DNA from: Garcia nutans
Lineage: Eukaryota > Streptophyta > Magnoliopsida > Malpighiales > Euphorbiaceae
Assembly: GCA_947685225.1 (NCBI GenBank)
Contig: CANTUV010000009.1
Coordinates: 2,294,001 to 2,358,000 of the forward strand
Reading direction: 5' to 3'
Length of the DNA stretch: 64,000 nt
The translations under genes and the position numbers were made by a program. The notes beneath the pieces are model-generated. The model saw nothing but the letters and a program-made list of their open reading frames with translations, ran no database searches and was not told the origin of the DNA. Numbering within the stretch: the stretch's first letter is position 1; every line of letters starts with the position of its first letter. Shown here piece by piece: positions 51,785 to 60,615 of this stretch.

Positions 51785-53407
51785 TTATAAAAAAGCATAG
51801 TCTTCCATTCCAACCTCATTATCATCATAACCCTCTTGATTCTCCTCATCCCTTTGTTCCTCGTTATTTTCACTGCCATTGTTTTGATTTTCATTATTAT
51901 CCTCTTGATTTCCATTATCATCATTTTGTGGTCTATCAGCCCACATAGCTTCAGCAATGCCAAGTCTCCAAGCATTAGCTTCCGCTCTTTGTTGTTGTTG
52001 AGTTTGAGAAAGTAGTTCAAGATTTTCTTCTTCCATGTCTAGATATGATGAAGATGATGAATTAATTTCTGGTTCAGGAGGAAATTCATCGGAACGACAC
52101 TCTTTGCGAAGGAAGTTGTGTAGTCCAGCACAAGCTAACACTAGCTCTGCTTGTATTTCATATGGGAATGGAGGCGCGGATTTGAAAATTGTGAACTGCG
52201 ATTTAAAGATACCAAATATCCTCTCAATCACATTCCTCAACGACGCATGGCGAAGATTGAATAACTCACTTGCATTTCGAGGGTGGCGACCTTGACCACC
52301 AAAATCTTTGAGATGATATCGAACACCTCGTAATGGAGCTAAGAATTGGCGTCGATTAGCAAATCCACAATCCACCAGAAAATATTTTCCTAAAAATGAA
52401 TTAGCATGTCATACACATAAAATTAAGCTCATAGAAATCAACACAATAAAAAGAGAAATAAAGAAAAAAATAAATAAAATTAATTACCTTGAGGCACTTC
52501 AAGTCCATTTCTCCTTGATAAGGCATCGCTTAGCATTTTTGAATCATGTGCTGAACCTTCCCACCCACTAAGTACGTATATGAATTCCAAATCGAAATTG
52601 CAAGCTGCCAAAACATTTTGGGATTGAATTCCATGATGATTACGATAGCTGCTTACTTGGCGACCTTTTACCATTGCTGGAATATGAGTGCCATCAATAG
52701 CACCAATGCAATCCTAAATTAAAATAAAATTTTAATAAAGAAAAGTTAGAAAAAATTTTGTAGTCTGTACAATTAAAAAAATGTAAGTAAGCAAACAAGG
52801 TTCATTAATCAACTTTAAAGTAATTTTTTTAAAAAAAGAAAAAACATACCTTAAAATAGGGGTAAAATCTTGTGCTTCCTCTTATTTTAGAAGGCACAGC
52901 GGATCCTGGTTTGACCATCATTTGTGGTGCTATAGTGTTCAATGCCTTCAAAACTTTGTTAAAGTTTTGACTAGTAGCGAAATGTGAACGACCAAACCTT
53001 TGACGAACATTACAATATCGATCATTGTGACCCACAATTAATAAGAATGTTGCTAGCATTTCTTCAACACAAATATACCTTGTATCTTCTAAAGGCGTAC
53101 TTTCTCTAATAATAGTACACAACTTTAGAAACACATCTGGATACATTCTATGCAACTCTCGAAAACTTTGTGGGTTTTCCTTCAACACTTCATGTATATA
53201 ATAATATCCTTTTCTAGTAACTGGTCGCCGTTTGAGCGGACGTTCAATACGTTGAGGCATGGTAACTATAGTCTCTCTTAACACAATGATTATTGCTTGA
53301 ATTGCCATCAATAAGTACTTGATTGTTTCATAAAATTCTTCTTCATTTTCTTCTTCATCTATTTCTTCTCCCCCTATTTCTTCTCCCTCTATCTCTTCCT
53401 CTTCCAT
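51785..53407 (-). CDS. PIF/Harbinger transposase (HARBI1-like DDE nuclease), 462 aa
   Basis: It cuts and joins the ends of the element. Exons on the minus strand: 52850-53407, 52488-52713 and 51785-52389, with GT-AG introns; the joined length is 1389 nt and the frame is open. The N-terminus is acidic (MEEEEIEGEEIGG), followed by a helix-turn-helix-like region (FRELHRMYPDVFLKLC, LATFLLIVGHNDRY). The catalytic residues are visible: first Asp in IGAIDGTHIP, second Asp in GWEGSAHDSKML, Glu in LRNVIERIFG. LAPLRGVRYHLKDF is a family hallmark. The C-terminus is Asn/Glu/Asp-rich. The stop codon lies only 5 bases from the target duplication of the inserted Mutator-like element, so the coding part is spared. 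Expression is not shown by sequence. Confidence 0.92.
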
Positions 53408-53664
53408 TTATCTATGATTAATGACAAATAAAGCTCAATTAACTAACAAATTAATATACGACTATGTACCATAAAAAGATATTAAAAAGATTTGAAATTT
53501 AAAGCTCAACATCAACATAAACAAAAGTCATCTAATTATCAATAATTTAAACTAAAAGTATTCAAAACAACTTAATAAACCAAATGTATTCTAAATTCCC
53601 AACCAAAATAAAATCACATAAGACATTCAAAATAAAGTCACATAAGACATTCATTCCCAACCAA

Positions 53665-54683
53665 TTATAATCCTCTCATCTTGTGGCGTATCCAATTTGA
53701 TCGTTCTTCAGGGGACATCTTCAAGAACACATCTTTTTTGGCTTTGGTATCAAGCAACTCAACCGCCTTAAACCGAGTATCTTCTTCTAAGTTTGGGGTA
53801 TCCTTGATGGCATCCCAAATTGTATATTCTCTCTCCCTTTCTCTTTTCTCTAGTAGGTTATAGATTCCTTGAAAACTAGTGGAAATTTGATCAAGCCTTT
53901 CTATAATGCTACTTTCTTCATACTCGGTTCTATTTCTTTTGTTCTGGGTTGTTCTTTGCATGGGAACCTCAAAAGTTGTAGGAGATTGGAGCGGTGATGT
54001 GGAGTGAAATAATGGATTATTCTGAGGTTGTCTTATGAATGCATCATTGTCTACATCATAATCAAAGTCTTCTATGCGCACATCTCTACCTTCTCCAACA
54101 CCTAATGTTCTTGCATCAGTAACACTACCCAACCCAATTGAGTTTTTTCCAACAGCTACACCGTTCCCAATGGCAATTTCCAAGTCCTCATAATCCCTAA
54201 ATATTCCGTAACGTAAGTCGGTGTCCTTTGGGTGAGCCTAGAAAAAAAAACATAAATTTTAAAACTATTATTGCATTACATCTTTAAAATAGATTTATTT
54301 ATAAGAATAAATTGTCATATAGTATTTAGGAAGCTCACCTTAAAGTATTCCTCCCATATTTCATCACTAGCAGTGAACTTTTTTGTAGTAGAGTCAAACC
54401 CAAAACCAGAGCTAAAACGCATAAGGGTTGAATAAGAGATCCATCGATTTTTAAACCATTTCAACCGGCTTTGGTAATTGTTGTAGGTCTTGTGACACCC
54501 AAGTTTTTCATTAAGAATAGGAAGTATCCTTTCTTCCACTATTTGCTTTGATAAAATGCCACTATTGTCACGCCATCCCCGACTGGCGGCTTCTACCATG
54601 AGCTCTAACAATAAGTCGCTTTCTTCCTTGGTCCATTGCTCATATGTTCCCTTTTTTTTGACATCTTGTTGTTGATCAACCAT
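53665..54683 (-). CDS. Harbinger Myb/SANT-like accessory protein, 305 aa
   Basis: The second protein of PIF/Harbinger elements binds the subterminal repeats and helps bring the transposase to the nucleus. Exons on the minus strand are 54339-54683 and 53665-54237; they join in phase 0 to 918 nt (305 residues). Residues 15-110 form the Myb/SANT-like (plant 'Myb_DNA-bind_3') domain: WTKEESDLLLELMVEA, a conserved YQSRLKWFKNRW segment and DEIWEEYFK at its end. The second exon has an Asp/Asn-rich linker, basic NKRNR as a possible nuclear signal, and a helical C-terminus (FLKMSPEERSNWIRHKMRGL). No stop or frameshift interrupts it. It sits upstream of the transposase on the same strand. Confidence 0.88.
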
Positions 54684-56287
54684 GATGATATTACTATATT
54701 ATACAATAACAATCCATTATCCATGTTTCATTACTAATAATAATAATTACTTAATAAGAACAACTTGATGACCAAGCAACATCAAGCAAATTCTACTTGT
54801 TTAAGTTTACAGCAAGAAAGAATTTACAGCAAGCAAATTCTGCTGTATGTAATACTCTATGATATTATTAATAAAGTTTACATGTTTCTGTTAAAAAAAA
54901 CAAACAAATTCTACTTCATTTTGAGCACTCTCGTTCAATATTATGTCAAGCAATGGGTGATAAATATAACAAATGGGAAAGCAATGATTATTACAACAGA
55001 GAGCCTGATACTTATAAGTGAATTAGGACAGACCAATTATATCAACCATAGGGCAAGTAATTAGCTTTGAAAGTATCAAGATTTTTTTTTTCAAAGTATC
55101 AGGATTATTATCATTACCATTTACTGCAAATGAGTCTCCAAAAATAAAATAACAAGGCACTTGTGTTCCTACTATATGTTTTTGAATGTTAGAAACAAAT
55201 AAAACTCCAAAGGCTAACAAAAATATTTCTCCTTGCTTTCCCATTTTAAAAATTAAAAATTAAAAATTATATATATATATATAGAAGAAAAAAGATGATT
55301 ACAGGGTATAAGAAATGGCCCGAGGCCTGAGGTGTGAAAGGCAAAGAACTATACAATCGAGATTGTTTATATAGGCTAGCTAAGAACTGAAAATTTGTGT
55401 GGCTAAAAAAATTAAACTATTGGGAGATAAATTTGGGCTTGAAACAGTACTAGTTAGCTGTTTTAACAATAAAATTAACAGTATGTGATTGTGTTTGTAA
55501 TTTATTAATTATATTTGTGGGTTGAGTATGGTGCCGAGTCAGTATGCTAAAGCACAACAATCCAACAGTCATCAATGAGTTACCAAGAACAGCACCATTT
55601 GATATTCATGAAACAAATTCGGTTTCAATTCATGAAACAAATTTGATATTCCCAAACAGTAAAAATTTCGAACAAAAAGCAAACTCAAAAAGACCCTAAC
55701 AATATGAAAAATCAAAAATATATTGCAAATAAAAATAAGACGCACAAAATCCACAACAATATCTCAATATATAATATTCATAGATGTGAAAGTAAAACCT
55801 GGTTGATTAGAGAAAAGCTAGAGTAGTGGTCTGTTCGTCTCCCCTTTTTTTTGTGAGCATCAAAATCTTTAGGTTTGTGAGAAGATTTGTAGATGGATTT
55901 CTATTTATACCAAATATTCTAGAATCCATCACAATCCATTATTCAATGAATTCTTTGAAAATCCATAGAATTTTCAATACCATTGGATTTAGAAGGATAT
56001 TTTAAAATCCTAATTGAATACCCCGAGATTTTAAATGACTTTTTAAAATCCTAATTGAATATCCATAGATTTTTAAAATACAAAAAAATCTTATAGAGTC
56101 TCTATTGAATACACCCCCCTAATTACATTGATAAAAATAATTCTTTTATTAATCTTCAATATAATAAAATATTTTACAATTTAATTATGCATGTGTTAAG
56201 AACACTACTACAAATAATCTATCATGAAAATAACAATATTTGGAAAAAAGTAACACAAGTGTCTCACAATATAGAACTAAAAACAAA

Positions 56288-56446
56288 TCAAACTCTAAAT
56301 CCTCTGCTGTTCCTCCTTCCTCTAGCTCTCTCAAACTTCCTTCCCTTTGATCGCACATAGGGTTTAGTATGGCTGTGTGGCACACCAGGAGCTGGGCCAA
56401 AGTGTTTCACAGCTTCACGGGCATTCTTTGGACCTCTTAAGAGAAC
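56288..56446 (-). pseudogene. Captured last exon of ribosomal protein eL18
   Basis: After a splice acceptor (TTTGTTCAG) the exon reads [20 protein letters not shown], then a conserved C-terminus with [19 protein letters not shown] and RNSRGFRV, and a natural TGA at 56288-56290. This is the C-terminal 52 residues of 60S ribosomal protein L18 (eL18), without any stop, indel or frame error. The rest of the gene is absent. It lies inside the CACTA element, 169 bp from the Harbinger insertion, in the same orientation as the other captured exons. It may serve as the last exon of a chimeric transcript. Confidence 0.9.
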
Positions 56447-57705
56447 CTGAACAAACATTTGCATTAATAAGCTGCAATATAAGCAATATCATGTAATTTG
56501 TAGCAAAACAGAAGGCAAATCTTAAGATGACTCAAGAATTCTATATCAAAGAACATAAACAGCACACAACACATATTGAATTTGAATCTGATCCTTTTCC
56601 TAATAAATGTAACATAAAGCTTGATATAACATAAAGCTTGATATCAAAACTTCACCAGCATCAATAGCAATTCTAAAAATGGAATTACGATAATTCAATG
56701 ACATACCAGTCATGAACATAAAAAGGAAAAATAGGGGCATTATTGACCTTGAGACCAATATATTTCTATATATGAACTTACAATTATATTGTCCAAATAT
56801 GAGTGCAGGCACAGATCATTCCTCAGTTACATAATGGTCAAATAAACTTTTGATAGTAGCATAAATTTAAATCAATTTTATAATAGAAACCTTAGTTTTA
56901 AGTTCTTATAAATTATCTATAAAACTTTCTATATGAAGAGTTTGCAACACAACAAAAGATCCAATGACAGTTCAATGCACTACTATTTTACATTATATTC
57001 CGAAGAGACCCAAGAAAAATTAAGGAATGCAGAAGCTATAATATCTATAAGTGAAAGGTAAGGAACTTGGGACATATTCTACAGTCATGCAACAGGAACA
57101 GCAACATGGCTAGTGGTGCCGTTCTCAGAACAGGTGACTTTCAAAGACACTTGAAATGTTGTGCTAAGAAAGGCATCAGTATGAAATGTTTCCGGCAAAA
57201 TCATAACGAAAATAACACCAAATGTACCCAGATCAACATTGATAACATAGGCGATAATAACATGTCTTGACACACCTCAATTTGTTTTATGTGTTCCTCC
57301 TGTTTTTTCCTCTTAGCAGCCCTTGATTCCTGAAGTACCCATGAAGAAACATCAATAAAAATTAATGTAAATATAAAAGCTGCAAATAATCAAATTAAGA
57401 TAACATACCTGACAAACCTCTTGAGCACTTTGAATAGTGTCTAAACTAGCCTGAATTTATAGTCAAAGTTAGAACGTTAATAACATTTATCATATCAAGA
57501 AACAAGAAGTTGCTTTCTATACTTGCAAGCGATAAACTCTCTCCGACAAACTACGGACTTCATCAGAAGCTCTTTTTTCAGCACTTGACAACATGTCTTT
57601 TTCATGCTTAAGGACAGATACCTAATGGAAAACATAAAATGAAGTTACCACAATTAAGAAAATTACCACATTGAAGCATCAATGAGAAATAAATTTTACC
57701 TCCAT
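56288..57705 (-). other. Potential chimeric ORF NUA-eL18 (119 aa, 5 exons)
   Basis: Joining 57700-57705, 57523-57621, 57409-57450, 57276-57329 and 56288-56446 on the minus strand gives 360 nt: an ATG, 119 codons and the eL18 stop. All junctions are GT-AG, and all captured exons are in phase 0, so the fusion frame stays open by itself. The product would have about 67 residues of NUA/TPR-type coiled coil (SVLKHEKDML, SDEVRSLSERVYRLQ, then basic KRKKQEEHIKQIE) joined to the very basic eL18 tail. The ATG falls at the end of an exon that is otherwise frameshifted. Whether this is transcribed or translated cannot be told from sequence; without RNA evidence it stays a candidate. Confidence 0.45.
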
Positions 57706-57794
57706 ATTCAACTTTCCTGAAGTTTTCTTTGGAAGTCAAGTATCAACTTTGTGAACTCTGCATTCCAAGCCTTTGTGCTAATTATTTCATTTTC
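57276..57794 (-). pseudogene. Captured exons of nuclear-pore anchor (NUA/TPR)
   Basis: Four consecutive exons with their introns can be read on the minus strand: 57700-57794 (STKAWNAEFTKLILDFQRKL), 57523-57621 (VSVLKHEKDMLSSAEKRASD and on to VYRLQ), 57409-57450 (ASLDTIQSAQEVCQ) and 57276-57329 (ESRAAKRKKQEEHIKQIE). These match, from memory of the family, a stretch of the coiled coil of the plant TPR homologue NUA. The first exon has a probable one-base loss near its end (QES followed by a stop, with NME recovered in another frame). The others are clean. As introns are kept, capture was from DNA and not by retroposition. The fragment is a very small part of a protein of about 2000 residues. 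Confidence 0.8.
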
Positions 57795-58929
57795 CTAAAA
57801 TGTACCAATGAACAGTCACTTGCATGTTTCACCAATGACCAACTAAAACCCACCAAAATATTAGTCAAAACAACATCACACTTGCCCGAAAACCAACAAT
57901 AAGTTCATTGCTGAGGTCAAGGGTATAGGAGAAACAATACAAGTACCAAAGGTCGAAGTGACTTACAAAATAAACAAATACAAAATAAAAGTTGGTTATA
58001 AGTCATCTAGTTGATGCATGTATAATTTTGCACACAATTTAAATTGTAATTTTTCAATCAATCAAAAGTCTCGAGTTCGAGTTCAAATTATTGAGATGGA
58101 AAGCAAAACTTGCAAGTAACTAATGAATTATTGGACAAAAAGAAAAATTATCCATGAATGAAGAATGAAACGAAACAAGTAATTAGATAAAGTAGTTATG
58201 CCAATTTCATATGCAACAATATTGTGTTCAAAGAAAAACAAAAGTAGAGCTTATTTGCAGCTGAACCAACACCTGCTTGCCTCAATAATAATAATACTAA
58301 TAAGGTATGCAAAGCCTATTCTTCAAATACTAACTAAACAGAATATATAATTTCTTTCCCCATTCCCCAAAAAAAGAATAAGGGAAACAAAAAAGGGAAG
58401 AATTAGTAGAAACATCACGTGATTAATCACATGACACTTTCCAAATATTATGTCATCAGTTTATCAAAATCAATCAGACACAACACAACAACACAAAGCT
58501 TGTAAACAGTCAAACTATAGCACATGATCCCACTTGACATCAGATCCCAATTTAGATTTTTACAAAATTTTTGCTCAATGACACTGGTTTTTGTATTATA
58601 ATATATTGGAAATCACCCTTGGTTCGAACTTAGATTTCGGGGGATTTTGAGTTATACAATTGTATGTATTGAGTTACGAGATCATATTCAGTTGCTACAA
58701 TCGTCTATTTTTTCAAAACTGAGACCAGCTGGTCTAAACAACTGTATTACTAGAAAAGATAATAATAAAGAAAAACATATGGCACGAATTTCGTGCTTTC
58801 GAATCATAAGGCAGCTGTAACACTGATATTTTTTACTGAACTTTTCACTTTGCTAAAGCAAATTCAAGAACTTCAAGTACAGTACAGACTACAGTAAGAA
58901 AATGAAGCAGAGGCTCGGCCACCACCTTT

Positions 58930-59194
58930 CAGGCCTCTTTATGTGTATTCCAGGAGTCTGAACATCCACTAAGATCATGGATTGTTGCTTATGCTTAGCC
59001 GCATTGAAGTCAGTTTTTCCCTGCATATATTCATTCAAAAGATCTTCAATTACACAAAAGATTAACAGAACAACGCTTCACAACTATACTGGAAGATTGA
59101 GGAACTAACCATAACTGTAAGAATTCTACACCTTGGATCCATGGCTCCACTTGTCCACCATTTGGTCCCATTGATGACATATGAATCCCCTTGT
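58930..59194 (-). pseudogene. Captured exons of an IBR3/ACAD10-type acyl-CoA dehydrogenase
   Basis: Two exons with an intact intron: 59110-59194 reads [20 protein letters not shown] then PRCRILTVM, and 58930-59020 continues GKTDFNAAKHKQQSMILVDV then QTPGIHIKRP. The junction ATG|GGA preserves the frame. The [10 protein letters not shown] word is the acyl-CoA dehydrogenase flavin/substrate region, and the KHKQQSMILVD context is that of the peroxisomal IBR3-like proteins. The match stops at about 58934 (after IKRP), in the middle of the dehydrogenase domain. It follows the RING-H2 fragment on the minus strand and precedes NUA. Confidence 0.85.
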
Positions 59195-59417
59195 CTGTAC
59201 AAGGAAAATGGACCCAAATAAGATCACTTGAATCAGAACCCAACCTACACAAGTTCTAGTGGTTTTACGATTAATATGTAGTAGTATTTTGTTTTCATAT
59301 ACTTATTATAGTTTGATGATGAATTGGAAAGTCAAAATCATTTAATATTATATATATCACAGTCCACTGAAAACAAAAAACTTTTTGAAAAATTAAAAAT
59401 TAACAATTAGTACGTAC

Positions 59418-59756
59418 CTGCAAACAAATGGAACAAGAAACCTCTTCAAAGTTGGAATCAGGTTGGAATTTTAGTTGAGGAAGCATTTGAATGCAATTCT
59501 TGGACAGCCCTCTATTTCCATTTGTATCATATATGTCTGAAATTTCTCTATAACTGGTTTCCAATGCACTAATCTGATCAAACAAAATCATATTATATAA
59601 ATGTTTCATTATTATACTAATTAAATAAATAAGTTTGTTTATGAAAAGTTAGTTTTATATACTGTATTACTTACTTGCCATTGATAAGCTTTTAGCACTG
59701 CTGGACTTACCCATCATGAAGACCTTCCCATTCACCAAGCTATAAAGCAAAGCAAT
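59418..59756 (-). pseudogene. Captured exons of a RING-H2 protein (NEP1-interacting-protein-like)
   Basis: Exon 59675-59756 reads IALLYSLVNGKVF and, after a frame error, WVSPAVLKAYQWQ. Exon 59418-59573 reads ISALETSYREISDIYDTNGN, then RGLSKNCIQMLPQLKF and EEVSCSICLQ, ending at a donor site just where the RING-H2 finger begins. This layout fits the NIP/ATL-like RING proteins, in which a helical region precedes a C-terminal RING. Only the first Cys pair of the finger is present, so the fragment cannot act as a ubiquitin ligase. It is the first recognisable host fragment from the 5' side of the putative chimeric transcript. Confidence 0.8.
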
Positions 59757-59899
59757 CTGTATGTAGAACAATATTCAATAACCATCAATGGAGCTCTAAT
59801 GACTTTTCTCCTCTTAAACCAATAACTAATTTTTCTTTTCCAAAACTCATCAATGGAGCTCTAATGATTTTTTTTTCTGATAACCAGAAGTGCACTTAC

Positions 59900-60260
59900 C
59901 TGAACTACGGCGTCAGCGAGGAGCAGTCGAGCAGAGCAGCAACAAAAACAAATGAATTTTGAAGGACAGGGAGGAGCCGTGAGGAGCAGCAGAGCAGCGG
60001 CGGTGAAGGTTTTTATGTTTAAGGTTTTAGGTTTTAGCCTTTTAGGTTTAACGATTAAGAATCATGAGATGAGGGTGGTGGTAACCGGTGGTGGGTTAGT
60101 GAGACTGAGACTGAGCACCGGCGAGTGATGGTGAGGCCATGAGTAGGGTAGGTGGTGGTCTGGTGGGTTGCAGTTGGTTGGGTGAACGAAAGAAAGAAGA
60201 AACGGAGAGGGAGGGAGGGGCGAGGAAAATGAAGAGCGAGAGAGTGAATACATTTAGGTT
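59900..60260 (-). other. Possible first exon and leader of the captured-exon transcript
   Basis: Inside the right part of the CACTA, the minus strand shows a CT-rich leader-like tract (about 60240-60180), then GC-richer sequence that ends at a strong donor (TTCAG|GTAAGT, exon end 59900). The next acceptor is 143 bases on, at the RING-H2 fragment. Composition differs from the AT-rich surroundings, so it may be the captured 5' end of another host gene. A 63-codon ORF (60253-60062) is Ser/Pro-rich and of unknown nature. No promoter was identified with confidence. Confidence 0.4.
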
Positions 60261-60289
60261 TAGGGCAGTAGTTTTAATATTTCCATTGC

Positions 60290-60615
60290 AACCAACCGTC
60301 GCAAATTTGCGACGGCAATAAGACCGTAGCAGATTTCCGTTGCAAATTGCTTTTTTTAGTGTTTTCTACAACCAATCTGCGACGGAAAAAATTTTCGCGA
60401 AAAAATATACACGGGTCTCTCTCCCGCCAAGTATCCGCGCCAACTTTTGCGACGATTATTTGCGACGGAATGATTTTCGTCGCAGATTTACTACGGATTT
60501 GCAACCGATTTGCGACCAATTTCTCAAAATTTCTCTAACTTGTCCTTCCGTCGCAAATCCGTAGCAAATTTGAGACGGAAACAAGTCCGTCGCAGATATC
60601 CGTCGCAAATGCCGA
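60290..60615. repeat. Right subterminal CGTCGCA repeats of the CACTA
   Basis: CCGTCGCAAATTTGCGACGG near 60296 is a near-palindrome of the motif, and further copies in both orientations follow to 60608. They mirror the left subterminal array and end just inside the terminal TTTTTGTAGTG. Confidence 0.9.

Larger units (their letters stand above)
49761..56119 (-). mobile_element. PIF/Harbinger transposon with both genes intact
   Basis: The ends are perfect inverted repeats of 16 bases, GGGGGGTGTATTCAAT, with TAA on both sides (49758-49760 and 56120-56122), the standard target duplication of this superfamily. Inside, on the minus strand, lie a Myb/SANT-like protein gene and a DDE transposase gene, in the usual pair. 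Subterminal regions contain repeated words such as AATCCATAGATT and TTTTAAAATCC. The element is 6.36 kb because a 1.6-kb Mutator-like element has jumped in; without it, it would be about 4.7 kb. Both genes splice to open frames, so it may still be autonomous. Confidence 0.95.
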
